Shown: positions 55,801-63,762, counted from the first letter of the stretch. The stretch: DNA of 64,000 bases from Niastella koreensis GR20-10 (GCF_000246855.1 NC_016609.1:7452744-7516743); one strand, 5' to 3'. The notes: a model not told the origin generated them from the sequence alone. Made by a program: numbers and translations.

Positions 55801-56364
55801 ATGATAAAAAAACTCCCCAACGAGGTGTGGAAACCACTACAGTTTCCAGGCTGGAAACACCTCCGTAAAAAGTATGCGTTATCCTCCATGGGACGCATAG
55901 CCAGCTACACAGAAGACGTTGTTGAAGACGGCAAGCTCCTTCAGGGTTCTTTGACTACCGGTTACAGAACTCTGAACCTCCATCGTCCAGGCAACAACGG
56001 TACGCTGTACATTCACCGTGAGATTGCCCGATTATTTCTGAAAAAAGCTTCACTTAAAAACAAGTATGTGATTCACATCAATCACAATAAGCTTGACAAC
56101 GCAGTGAAGAACCTGAAATGGGCTACACTTGAAGAAATGATTGAACATCAGCAACACAGCCCCGCAAAAATTGCCTACAAAAAAGTGCAGGCAAACAGAA
56201 CCGAAGGCTTGAAGCTGAATGCGAAACAGGTTCAAGGCATTAAAAAGATCCTCGCAGACAAGAACCGGAAGATCACCATTAAAAAATTAGCGGAAAAATT
56301 TGGCGTCTCTGAGATGACCATGTACCGCATTAAAAGTGGTGAAAACTGGGGCCGGATCAAATAA
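55801..56364 (+). CDS. NUMOD4/HNH-type protein with C-terminal HTH
   Basis: 187 aa from ATG 55801. The N-terminal NUMOD4-like motif EVWKPLQFPGWKHLRKKYALSSMGRIAS is followed by an HNH_3-like core (LYIHREIARLFLKKASLKNKYVIHINHNKLDNAVKNLKWAT; His, Asn and His of the site can be placed). A helix-turn-helix follows (NRKITIKKLAEKFGVSEMTMYRIKSG). This resembles free-standing homing endonucleases of phages. Such genes are common in Bacteroidota and may have been adopted as DNA-binding regulators. It is 68 bp after ligA. Whether it still cuts DNA is unknown. Confidence 0.75.
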   Translation: MIKKLPNEVWKPLQFPGWKHLRKKYALSSMGRIASYTEDVVEDGKLLQGSLTTGYRTLNLHRPGNNGTLYIHREIARLFLKKASLKNKYVIHINHNKLDNAVKNLKWATLEEMIEHQQHSPAKIAYKKVQANRTEGLKLNAKQVQGIKKILADKNRKITIKKLAEKFGVSEMTMYRIKSGENWGRIK

Positions 56365-56384
56365 TGCCCGGTAATTGATGCAGA

Positions 56385-56434
56385 AAATAAGTGGTGTGAT
56401 TGTAAAGGCTAGCTTTCACACCACTTATTTTTTT
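56385..56434 (+). terminator. Terminator after the HNH gene
   Basis: Perfect 15-bp arms AAATAAGTGGTGTGA (56385-56399) / TCACACCACTTATTT (56416-56430), then a T-run. Confidence 0.9.
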
Positions 56435-56520
56435 GGGGTATATGGTGAGTTGTGAGTGGTCAGTGGTGAGTTGGCTCGCTATATTTGAAATTAATAACCG
56501 ATCTTGCGCCGCCCGAAGTT

Positions 56521-56781
56521 CTTTGCCTTTTGCCTTTTGCCTTTTGCCTTTTGCCTTTTGCCTTTTGCCTTTTGCCTTTTGCCTTTTGCCTTTTGCCTTT
56601 TGCCTTTTGCCTTTTGCCTTTTGCCTTTTGCCTTTTGCCTTTTGCCTTTTGCCTTTTGCCTTTTGCCTTTTGCCTTTTGCCTTTTGCCTTTTGCCTTTTG
56701 CCTTTTGCCTTTTGCCTTTTGCCCTTTGCCTTTTGCCTTTTGCCTTTTGCCTTTTGCCTTTTGCCCTTTGCCTTTTGCCTT
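56521..56781 (+). repeat. Tandem array of about 37 copies of a 7-bp unit (CTTTTGC)
   Basis: A nearly perfect heptamer array of about 260 bp; at least two units are CCTTTGC variants (near 56721-56730 and 56763-56770). As 7 is not a multiple of 3, all three plus frames are open and spell the same LLPFAFC repeat; none is likely to be translated. The array runs directly into the promoter of the gene at 56799. Confidence 0.95.
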
Positions 56782-56794
56782 TTTCTTACCTTTG
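56767..56794 (+). promoter_or_regulatory. Promoter of the DUF2461 gene, built on the edge of the tandem array
   Basis: -7 box TACCTTTG at 56787-56794. TTTG candidates for -33 come from the last array units (56767-56770, 16-bp spacer; 56760-56763, 23-bp spacer). ATG is at 56799, 4 nt after the -7 box. Confidence 0.55.
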
Positions 56795-56798
56795 ATAA

Positions 56799-57473
56799 AT
56801 GCTACAATCCTCCACATTAAAGTTTCTTAAAGACCTCTCCAAGAACAATAACAAGCCCTGGTTCGATGCACACCGGAAACAATACGAAGACGCCAAAAAA
56901 GACTTTGAAACGTTTATCCAGGTTGTTATCGACAAACATGGGTTAAAAGACGATACCATCCGCGAACAGGAAGCTAAAAAATGCATGTTCCGCATTAACC
57001 GCGACGTACGCTTCTCAAAGGACAAATCGCCTTACAAGAATAATATGGGCGCCAGCATCAACCGCGGCGGCCGTAAATCCATCTTTGCCGGTTATTATTT
57101 TCACCTTGAACCGGGCCAAAGCTTTGTAGGCGGCGGCATCTGGATGCCCATGCCATCGGAAATGAAGAAGGTTCGGCAGGAAATTGACTATTGTTACGAT
57201 GAGTTTAAGAAGGTCGTGCAATCAAAGAAGTTCACCACCATATATGGCAACTTGTATAAAGAGGAAGGCATCGGGTTAAGCCGCGTACCCCAGGGGTTTG
57301 AAAAAGACAATCCTGCTGCTGAATATTTAAAACTCAAAAGCTGGATCGCCATGCAATCGGTGAAAGATGCAGAGCTCACCGTTAAAGACCTTGTAAAAAA
57401 AACACTCGTGGCTTTTGAAACGCTGCAGCCGATGGTCCAGTTTATCAATCGCGCCCTGGACAATGTCGAATAA
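56799..57473 (+). CDS. DUF2461 family protein
   Basis: 224 aa. Matches the DUF2461/TIGR02453 pattern: [33 protein letters not shown] at the start, [63 protein letters not shown]. Cytosolic, no known catalytic activity. Notable for its promoter at the end of a long heptamer array and for the near absence of a 5' leader. Converges on asd. Confidence 0.9.
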   Translation: MLQSSTLKFLKDLSKNNNKPWFDAHRKQYEDAKKDFETFIQVVIDKHGLKDDTIREQEAKKCMFRINRDVRFSKDKSPYKNNMGASINRGGRKSIFAGYYFHLEPGQSFVGGGIWMPMPSEMKKVRQEIDYCYDEFKKVVQSKKFTTIYGNLYKEEGIGLSRVPQGFEKDNPAAEYLKLKSWIAMQSVKDAELTVKDLVKKTLVAFETLQPMVQFINRALDNVE

Positions 57474-57487
57474 CGAATGTTAAATGA

Positions 57488-57520
57488 CGAATGTCGAAGT
57501 AAAGACTACTTCGACATTCG
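57488..57520. repeat. Palindromic repeat between DUF2461 and asd (related to copies A and B)
   Basis: Perfect 14-bp arms CGAATGTCGAAGTA / TACTTCGACATTCG, loop AAGAC. Shares the GAATGTCGAAGTA/GAATATCGAA words with the dispersed repeats at 16856 and 27324. It has no T-run but may act as a terminator for both convergent genes. Confidence 0.55.
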
Positions 57521-57534
57521 ATATTCAGTATTCA

Positions 57535-58545
57535 TTATTTCAACAACCCTTTCCCCATCAGGTACTCGGCAATCTGAACCGCATTGGTAGCAGCCCCCTT
57601 ACGCAGGTTATCGCTAACGATCCACATGTTCAGGGTATTAGGCTGGGTTTCATCCCGGCGCAATCTACCTACAAACACTTCGTCTTTTTCATGCGCATCC
57701 ATTGGCATGGGGTATTGTTGGTTAGCAGGGTCATCAACCACCACCACACCAGGGGCAGTTTGTAACAGTTGTTTTACTTCGCCCAGTTCATAGTCTTTAG
57801 AGAACTCCACGTTCACGCTTTCGCTATGCCCGCCCATAACCGGAATACGAACAGTAGTAGCAGTTACGCGAATGGCATCATCGCCCATGATCTTCTTGGT
57901 TTCGTTCACCATTTTCATCTCCTCTTTCGTATAGCCATTATCGAGGAAAACGTCGATTTGGGGAATAACGTTCAGGTCAATGGGGTATTTATAAGCCATT
58001 GGGTATTCACCATTGGCGCTTTTCACAGCTTTCTGACGTTCGCCCATCAGCTGGTCAACCGCTTTTTTACCAGTACCGGTAACACTCTGGTAGGTAGATA
58101 CAACAATACGGTTGATGTTATATTTTTTATGCAAAGGTTGCAAAGCCACTACCATTTGAATGGTGGAGCAGTTGGGGTTGGCAATGATCTTGTCGGCCGC
58201 ACTCAATACATGTGCATTTACTTCAGGCACTACCAGCTTTTTGGTAGGGTCCATACGCCAGGCCGAAGAGTTATCGATAACTGTAATGCCGGCTTCAGCA
58301 AATTTAGGCGCCCACTCCAGGGAGGTGCTGCCACCAGCTGAAAACAAGGCTACAGCAGGTTTTGCGGCAATAGCATCTGTCATGCTAACTACCTTGAACT
58401 TCTTTCCTTTGTATTCAACTTCCTTACCTACAGACTTTTCAGAGGCTACGGGTAACAATTCTGTAACCGGGAAATTACGCTCGGCCAATACCTGTAACAT
58501 TTTGGTACCCACTAAACCGGTGGCACCTACAACCGCAACTTTCAT
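57535..58545 (-). CDS. asd: Aspartate-semialdehyde dehydrogenase
   Basis: 336 aa from ATG 58545 (MKVAVVGATGLVGTKMLQVL); 36 nt of open frame upstream are ignored. NADP-binding GATGLVG, active-site Cys in IIANPNCSTIQMV, the S-x-T-G turn STYQSVTGTGKKAVDQL, substrate-binding RIPVMGGHSESVNVEF. It reduces aspartyl phosphate to aspartate semialdehyde, the branch point to lysine/diaminopimelate, threonine, isoleucine and methionine. It is preceded by a leader peptide and a terminator with the features of transcription attenuation. Confidence 0.97.
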   Translation of the reverse strand: MKVAVVGATGLVGTKMLQVLAERNFPVTELLPVASEKSVGKEVEYKGKKFKVVSMTDAIAAKPAVALFSAGGSTSLEWAPKFAEAGITVIDNSSAWRMDPTKKLVVPEVNAHVLSAADKIIANPNCSTIQMVVALQPLHKKYNINRIVVSTYQSVTGTGKKAVDQLMGERQKAVKSANGEYPMAYKYPIDLNVIPQIDVFLDNGYTKEEMKMVNETKKIMGDDAIRVTATTVRIPVMGGHSESVNVEFSKDYELGEVKQLLQTAPGVVVVDDPANQQYPMPMDAHEKDEVFVGRLRRDETQPNTLNMWIVSDNLRKGAATNAVQIAEYLMGKGLLK

Positions 58546-58602
58546 GTTTTGCTCCTTTTGTTTTGTTTTTTGGTTGAACACTCCCTTTTCAGGTAAGAGT
58601 GT

Positions 58603-58639
58603 TAAAATAAAAAAAGCCTTCCCGTTTTTGGGGAAGGCT
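58603..58639 (-). terminator. Attenuator terminator in the asd leader
   Basis: On the minus strand AGCCTTCCC (58639-58631) pairs with GGGAAGGCT (58623-58615), 7-nt loop, followed by TTTTTTTATTTT. It lies about 70 nt upstream of the asd start codon, so it ends transcription before asd unless disrupted. Its 5' arm (CCTTCCCC, 58637-58630) is perfectly complementary to GGGGAAGG at 58680-58673, inside the last codons of the leader peptide. Confidence 0.88.
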
Positions 58640-58668
58640 CCTGAATATGTTGGTATACAAAGTAGTCC

Positions 58669-58731
58669 TTAACCTTCCCCGTGTATGGAGCTTGTCTTGG
58701 TAGTCTTTGTATATTTCTTTATCATTTGCAT
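58669..58731 (-). CDS. asd leader peptide (attenuation)
   Basis: 20 codons: MQMIKKYTKTTKTSSIHGEG, stop TAA at 58671-58669. It contains 4 Thr, 4 Lys, 2 Met and 2 Ile, the amino acids derived from aspartate semialdehyde. Codons 7-9 (TATACAAAG, 58713-58705) pair perfectly with CTTTGTATA at 58662-58654. Codons 18-20 (GGGGAAGG) can pair with the terminator arm. A ribosome stalled on Thr/Lys codons would block the first stem and free GGGGAAGG to form the antiterminator; an unstalled ribosome reaching the stop would cover it and allow termination. This is the logic of thrL in enterobacteria; the mechanism here is inferred from sequence. Confidence 0.8.
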   Translation of the reverse strand: MQMIKKYTKTTKTSSIHGEG

Positions 58732-58740
58732 TTCGAAGGC

Positions 58741-58772
58741 CAAAATTAGTTCGCATTTGTTGGATGCCCAAA
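58741..58772 (-). promoter_or_regulatory. asd operon promoter
   Basis: TTTG at 58772-58769, a 20-bp spacer and TAATTTTG at 58748-58741 (minus strand). Transcription would start within a few nucleotides of the leader peptide ATG at 58731. Confidence 0.75.
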
Positions 58773-58892
58773 TTTAATTTTTAGCCTCCAATAATGTTAA
58801 ACGACAACAAACGACTTATACCATTAATATCCAATACATTTATCTGCTTTTGGCCCGGCTCTGTTTAGATAGTATTAAATCAAGTTATAACC

Positions 58893-60623
58893 ATGATACT
58901 ATCTGTATTCCAACGCTGTTTAACTGCTTTGACCTTTCTGCTATGTGCAGCAGGCTCTATTGCACAATTGCCCAATCGTTTCGAGGTGGTAATTGATGAA
59001 TTACTGCCCGATCCCACGCCACCGGTTCAATTACCCAACGCGGAATTTATTGAACTGAGAAACGTTTCTTCCACCGCATTTAATCTTCGTAACTGGAAAT
59101 TGAGCGATGGAAGTACTACTGCTACCATATCTAGCAGCTTTATTTTAAAGCCGGACAGCTTTGTTATTATTTGTCCCACCAGTGCAGTAACCAGTTTTGC
59201 ACCCTATGGTGCCACTATTGGTGTAAGCAATTTCCCTTCTCTTAATAATGATGCTGATGTTATTGCCCTGTATGCTACCGATGGCAGACTTGTACATGCC
59301 GTTGGTTACAACACCAGCTGGTACCAGAATGCCGTTAAAAGCGATGGTGGCTGGTCGCTGGAGATGATAGATTCCAGGAATCCCTGTGCAGGCATCAATA
59401 ACTGGAAAGCCAGCACCAGTATCCAGGGTGGTACACCTGGTAAAAAGAATGCAGTAGATGATAATAACAAGGACGACCAGCCACCTGCCCTGGCAAGGAC
59501 CACCACAATTGACAGCCTTACCATCTCGGCAATGTTTGAAGAACCAATAGATAGTGCATCGGCAGCATCTCCCGGAAACTACACCATTAATAACGGCATT
59601 GCGCATCCTGCATCTGCCAGTGTGATTATGCCATTGTGCACCGAAGTTGTGTTAAAGCTGCCAGCGCCACTGAATAACCAGCTGGTTTATGAATTAACCG
59701 TTAACAATGTTAAAGATTGCGCTGGTAATGCTATCAATCAACTGAACACCGCCAAAACAGGTTTACCGGTTATTGCCGATAGCATGGCGGTAGTGATTAA
59801 TGAGATCCTTTTCAACCCGCCACCTGATGGCTTCGATTATGTAGAAATTTATAACCGCAGTAACCGGGTCATCGATCTGAAACAATTATACCTGGCCACC
59901 CGCAATGGCACACATCAGTTAACAGGTATTTCACCGGTATGTGCAACTTCCTGGTTGTTATTCCCTGGCGAATACCGGGTGCTCACTGAAAACAAGCTGT
60001 GGCTGCAACAGCAATACCTTATTAAAGATCCTTCTTTAATTATAGAGGTGCCTGATCTTCCCTCTATGCCCGATGATAAAGGCACCGTTGTATTGGTAAA
60101 TATGCAAGGCGCCATTGTTGATGAGCTGCAATATGATCACAGCTGGCACTTTGGACTGATCAATGATGAAGAAGGCATTGCGCTGGAGCGAATCAATTAC
60201 AACCAGCCAACGCAGGATAAATCGAACTGGTCGTCAGCCGCTTCCACGGTGGGTTTTGGCACGCCGGGTTATCCCAACTCCCAGCTCATGGGCGATGCCC
60301 AGGTACAGGGACAGGTGGCTATAAGCCCCGCTGTTTTTTCTCCTGATAACGATGGGTTCAATGATTTTGCATTGATCGAATATCAATTGGCTGAACCCGG
60401 GTTTGTAGCCAACATCCGCATCTTTGATACCAATGGCCGAATAGTTCGGCACCTGGCTCAAAACGCTACATTAACCACCAAAGGCCGCTTTCGCTGGGAT
60501 GGGTTAGACGACAGATTGAATAAGCTGCCAATGGGTACCTATATAATATTAACGGAACTGTTTAACGGGCAGGGCAGGAAAAAGAAATTCAAACAAACTG
60601 TTACACTGGCGAGGAGGCCTTAA
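58893..60623 (+). CDS. Exported lamin-tail-domain protein with C-terminal FlgD/gliding-type Ig domain
   Basis: 576 aa. Signal peptide (MILSVFQRCLTALTFLLCAAGSIAQ). Two lamin-tail (LTD) domains: VVIDELLPDPTPPVQLPNAEFIELRNVSSTAFNLRNWKLSDGS (about 32-165) and VVINEILFNPPPDGFDYVEIYNRSNRVIDLKQLYLAT (about 300-460). A Big_5-like Ig domain lies between them. The C-terminus (ISPAVFSPDNDGFNDFALIEYQL...NIRIFDTNGRIVRHLAQ...FRWDGLDDRLNKLPMGTYIILTEL) is of the FlgD/gliding-motility type, usual in secreted Bacteroidota proteins. Likely surface or extracellular; LTDs often accompany nucleases or adhesins, but no enzyme domain is seen here. Confidence 0.85.
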   Translation: MILSVFQRCLTALTFLLCAAGSIAQLPNRFEVVIDELLPDPTPPVQLPNAEFIELRNVSSTAFNLRNWKLSDGSTTATISSSFILKPDSFVIICPTSAVTSFAPYGATIGVSNFPSLNNDADVIALYATDGRLVHAVGYNTSWYQNAVKSDGGWSLEMIDSRNPCAGINNWKASTSIQGGTPGKKNAVDDNNKDDQPPALARTTTIDSLTISAMFEEPIDSASAASPGNYTINNGIAHPASASVIMPLCTEVVLKLPAPLNNQLVYELTVNNVKDCAGNAINQLNTAKTGLPVIADSMAVVINEILFNPPPDGFDYVEIYNRSNRVIDLKQLYLATRNGTHQLTGISPVCATSWLLFPGEYRVLTENKLWLQQQYLIKDPSLIIEVPDLPSMPDDKGTVVLVNMQGAIVDELQYDHSWHFGLINDEEGIALERINYNQPTQDKSNWSSAASTVGFGTPGYPNSQLMGDAQVQGQVAISPAVFSPDNDGFNDFALIEYQLAEPGFVANIRIFDTNGRIVRHLAQNATLTTKGRFRWDGLDDRLNKLPMGTYIILTELFNGQGRKKKFKQTVTLARRP

Positions 60624-60629
60624 AATAAA

Positions 60630-60660
60630 GAAACCCCTCCCGATGTATGGGAGGGGTTTC
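60630..60660. terminator. Bidirectional terminator
   Basis: Perfect 12-bp arms GAAACCCCTCCC/GGGAGGGGTTTC with a 7-nt loop, between convergent genes. Confidence 0.9.
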
Positions 60661-60685
60661 CTATTTAATTTCCGGGGGCTGTCCT

Positions 60686-61609
60686 TCAAACAAGTTCAAT
60701 ATCAAAATTCACCAGCTCAACGAATTGTTGAATGCGGTTATCGATGTCGGCGCGGTTGATCTCTTTCAGGCGTTGAGGACCAAATTTCTCTACGCAGAAA
60801 GAAGCCATAGCCGATCCTACAATAATACCAGTTTTCATATTATCGAAGGAGATGTCTTTAGTGCGGGCAATATGACCGATAAATCCACCGGCAAAAGTAT
60901 CGCCGGCGCCTGTTGGGTCAAATACATCTTCAAGCGGTAAGGCCGGTGCAAAAAACACCTGGTCACCATGGAATAACAGGGCGCCATGTTCCCCTTTCTT
61001 AATGATCAGGTATTTAGGTCCCATTTTCAGAATTTCCTTGGCTGCTTTTACCAGCGAGAACTGGGCGCTTAACTGGCGGGCTTCACTGTCATTCAGCATC
61101 AGCACGTCTACTTCTTTCAGCACGGCTTCCAGCTCAGGCATAGCGGCTTCCATCCAGAAGTTCATGGTATCCATCACAATCAACTTGGGACGGGTCTTCA
61201 TTTGTTTGATCACGCTCATCTGGATCTTGGGATCGAGGTTACCCAGCATCAGGAACTCTGCGCTTTGGTAAGATTCCGGTACTTTAGGATCAAAGTCCAG
61301 CAATACATTCAGATCCGTGATCAGTGTATCGCGGCTGTTCATGTCCATATGGTACCGGCCACTCCAGAAGAATGATTTTTTGTCGGGCACTACTTTAACG
61401 CCTTCCAGTGTAACCCCTCTTCTTTCCAGCTCCTGCATTTCATCTTTGGGGAAATCGAATCCCACGATAGAGATCTGCTGAATAGGCTGAACAAAGTTAC
61501 TGGCGGCATAAGCTACATAAGTGGCGGATCCGCCCACAATCAGGTCAGTTTTGGCAAAAGGCGTTTCTATTGCATCAAAGGCCATGGTGCCCACAACGAT
61601 CAAAGACAT
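60686..61609 (-). CDS. PfkB-family sugar/nucleoside kinase
   Basis: 307 aa. Ribokinase fold: LIVVGTMAFDAIETPFAKTDLIVGGSATYVAYAASNF at the start, VLMLNDSEARQLSAQF (substrate side), YLIIKKGEHGALLF, and the catalytic DPTGAGDTFAGGFIGHIA with the base Asp. Substrate specificity cannot be read. It is transcribed alone and shares a terminator with the lamin-tail gene. Confidence 0.92.
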   Translation of the reverse strand: MSLIVVGTMAFDAIETPFAKTDLIVGGSATYVAYAASNFVQPIQQISIVGFDFPKDEMQELERRGVTLEGVKVVPDKKSFFWSGRYHMDMNSRDTLITDLNVLLDFDPKVPESYQSAEFLMLGNLDPKIQMSVIKQMKTRPKLIVMDTMNFWMEAAMPELEAVLKEVDVLMLNDSEARQLSAQFSLVKAAKEILKMGPKYLIIKKGEHGALLFHGDQVFFAPALPLEDVFDPTGAGDTFAGGFIGHIARTKDISFDNMKTGIIVGSAMASFCVEKFGPQRLKEINRADIDNRIQQFVELVNFDIELV

Positions 61610-61999
61610 AAGTTAATTTTTAACCCCTTTAGCCCATCCTGTCGGACGGCGCGGGGCGGATAGTTAAATTATTAATGAAGAAATCAGTTGAAAGCGCTGC
61701 AAATGCCTGCTTCCGGCTGAAAGCGGGTGTTGCGGCGTGCAAACCTACGCGAAATTTTGGATGTGTTGAAACAACCAGCCGGTTTTGGCTGACTATTTAT
61801 TAACTTGCCGCCATCTGTACCATTCGATCACTGGCGACTTGTATTAATATTTACAACGCTCAACTACATTAACTACCGCAGCCGTTCCACGGCTGCCATG
61901 ATTATGACCCGCTTACAGCACTACTGCCCACTTAGTGTTATTGCCTGTTACCCGTTAGCAGGTTAATTTTATTTTTTTACCCGTAATCATGTAAATTAC
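61610..61999. other. Intergenic region, nothing recognised
   Basis: About 390 bp between divergent PfkB kinase and TetR genes. GC-rich in its first half and AT-rich towards TetR. No RNA fold, repeat or protein-like ORF that I can support. Confidence 0.45.
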
Positions 62000-62015
62000 G
62001 CTAACAATTGTTAGC
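62000..62015. promoter_or_regulatory. Candidate TetR operator
   Basis: Perfect 16-bp palindrome GCTAACAATTGTTAGC ending 7 bp before the -7 box of the TetR gene, so a bound repressor would cover the promoter. Size and symmetry suit a TetR-family autoregulatory site. Confidence 0.6.
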
Positions 62016-62022
62016 TTTTAAT

Positions 62023-62030
62023 TATCTTTG
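62023..62030 (+). promoter_or_regulatory. -7 box of the TetR-paaE unit
   Basis: TATCTTTG, 13 nt before ATG 62044. The -33 region overlaps the palindrome at 62000-62015. Confidence 0.6.
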
Positions 62031-62043
62031 ACCCCCGATTCAT

Positions 62044-62643
62044 ATGGCTAAAATTAAAAGGAACAGAAACGGTACACGTAAAGACGTAATTATCGCCAAA
62101 GCAGCCAAGCTGTTTCGCGAAAAAGGTTTCAGCGCTACTTCCATGCGCGACTTGGCCGAACATGTAGGCGTAGAGGCCGCCAGCCTGTACAACCACATCA
62201 GTTCAAAAGCCGAGATATTACAGGAGATCTGTTTTAAAACGGCTAACAATTTCATGTCGCATATTGAGGAAGTAGACGCCAATCCCAATAAAACAGCCAT
62301 TGAAAAGATCCAGGAGATCCTTCGATTCCATATAAAGCAAATGCTGGACAATTATGAAGAGGTATATGTAAGCGACCGGGAATGGAAACACCTTACCGAT
62401 CCTTATTTATCCAATATGCAAAGCCAGCGCAGAGCCTACCGGCAACGCATTGCTTCGGTTATTGAAGAAGGGATCCGCAAAGGAGAAATAAAACCTATTG
62501 ATGCACCCACCGCAGTGTTGATTATGCTGCATGCCGTAAGTGGTATTGAAAGCTGGCACCGCAGTAAGAAGAAAATTGCCGGCGAAGTACTGGAAGATAA
62601 TATGGTGCAGATCCTGGTTGATGGTCTTCGTAAACAAGCATAG
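62044..62643 (+). CDS. TetR/AcrR family transcriptional regulator
   Basis: 199 aa. N-terminal HTH: DVIIAKAAKLFREKGFSATSMRDLAEHVGVEAASLYNHISSKAEIL (about 15-60). The C-terminal region is helical and resembles the TetR_C domain of phenylacetate or fatty-acid regulators (IEKIQEILRFHIKQMLDNYEEVYV...WKHLTDPYLSNMQSQRRAYRQRI). It probably represses itself and the gene 23 bp downstream through the palindrome at 62000-62015, with an acyl-CoA-type ligand as inducer. The ligand is an inference from the neighbour. Confidence 0.92.
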   Translation: MAKIKRNRNGTRKDVIIAKAAKLFREKGFSATSMRDLAEHVGVEAASLYNHISSKAEILQEICFKTANNFMSHIEEVDANPNKTAIEKIQEILRFHIKQMLDNYEEVYVSDREWKHLTDPYLSNMQSQRRAYRQRIASVIEEGIRKGEIKPIDAPTAVLIMLHAVSGIESWHRSKKKIAGEVLEDNMVQILVDGLRKQA

Positions 62644-62666
62644 TTTTTCACTAAAAATTCGCCCTT

Positions 62667-63755
62667 TTGGCTACTCATTTTCATCAATTGACGATTGCTG
62701 ATATCAGAAAAGAAACGCCCGATTGTGTATCTATCGCATTTGAGGTGCCTGATGATCTAAAAAACGAGTACCTGTTCAAACATGGCCAAAACCTCACTTT
62801 ACGTACTGTAATTAATAATGAAGAAGTTCGCCGTTCTTATTCTATTTGTAGTTGTCCGGCCGAAAATGAATTACGCGTAGCCATTAAAAAAGCCCCTTAT
62901 GGTAAATTCTCCAGCTGGGCCAATAATATGCTCAAAAAGGGCGATGTAGTGGAAGTGATGCCGCCCACCGGCACGTTTTATACCGAACTCAATCCTGCTC
63001 ATAAAAAGAAATACCTCGCTGTTGCCGCAGGCAGCGGTATTACCCCGGTGATCTCCATCATAAAAACCACCCTGTTAACCGAGCCCAACAGCTCGTTTAC
63101 CCTGGTATATGGCAATCAGCACCGGAACAGCATTATTTTTAAAGAACAGCTCGAGGCTTTAAAGAATAAATACATCAACCGGCTGGCCATTCATTATTTG
63201 CTGAGCCGCGAACAAACCGAAGCGGTTATTTATTCAGGCCGCATTACCGAAGAGAAATTATCCCTGCTGAGCGAAAAGCTTATCGATGTACAAGGTATGG
63301 ATGACATCTTTATTTGCGGTCCCGAACAAATGATCTTTACAGCTAAGGGCTGGCTGGAGCAACAGGGTATTGATAAAAAGAAGATCCACTTTGAACTGTT
63401 CACCACACCCGGGGAGAAAACCGAAGGCAGAAAGCAGCGGGCAGAAGGCAGAAATGAAGAAAGCGCTACTGACAAAAGTAAGGTTACAGTAAAGCTGGAT
63501 GGCATTGCATTTGATTTCGATCTCCCATACGACGGTGAAACCGTACTGGAAGCTGCTCTGCAACAGGGTGCCGATCTTCCCTTCTCCTGTAAAGGCGGCG
63601 TTTGCAGTACCTGCAAAGCCAAATTACTGGAAGGCAAGGTTGATATGGACACCAACTACGCCCTGGAACAGGAAGAAGTAGCCGCCGGTTATATTCTTAC
63701 CTGCCAAAGCCATCCCCGCAGTGAAAGGATCGTTATTGATTTCGATGTTAAATAA
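62667..63755 (+). CDS. paaE: Phenylacetyl-CoA epoxidase reductase subunit PaaE-like (FNR plus C-terminal 2Fe-2S)
   Basis: 362 aa with a TTG start (TTG GCT ACT CAT); no ATG fits upstream of the conserved N-terminus. FAD-binding RRSYSICSCP, NAD(P)-binding AVAAGSGITPVISIIKTTL and FICGPEQMI, then a plant-type ferredoxin domain with CKGGVCSTCKAKL and C in YILTCQSHP. FNR followed by a C-terminal 2Fe-2S is the PaaE order. The paaABCD genes are not in the window, and the next gene is convergent, so it may serve another oxygenase. The linker between domains (EKTEGRKQRAEGRNEESATD) is encoded by short AGGCAGAA-type repeats and looks like a recent insertion. Confidence 0.82.
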   Translation: MATHFHQLTIADIRKETPDCVSIAFEVPDDLKNEYLFKHGQNLTLRTVINNEEVRRSYSICSCPAENELRVAIKKAPYGKFSSWANNMLKKGDVVEVMPPTGTFYTELNPAHKKKYLAVAAGSGITPVISIIKTTLLTEPNSSFTLVYGNQHRNSIIFKEQLEALKNKYINRLAIHYLLSREQTEAVIYSGRITEEKLSLLSEKLIDVQGMDDIFICGPEQMIFTAKGWLEQQGIDKKKIHFELFTTPGEKTEGRKQRAEGRNEESATDKSKVTVKLDGIAFDFDLPYDGETVLEAALQQGADLPFSCKGGVCSTCKAKLLEGKVDMDTNYALEQEEVAAGYILTCQSHPRSERIVIDFDVK

Positions 63756-63762
63756 AAAGGAG

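Noticed and set aside
56433-56830. Three long plus-strand ORFs and one minus ORF with LLPFAFC or KAKGKRQ repeats
   Set aside because: An automatic consequence of a 7-bp repeat that contains no stop in these frames; not genes.
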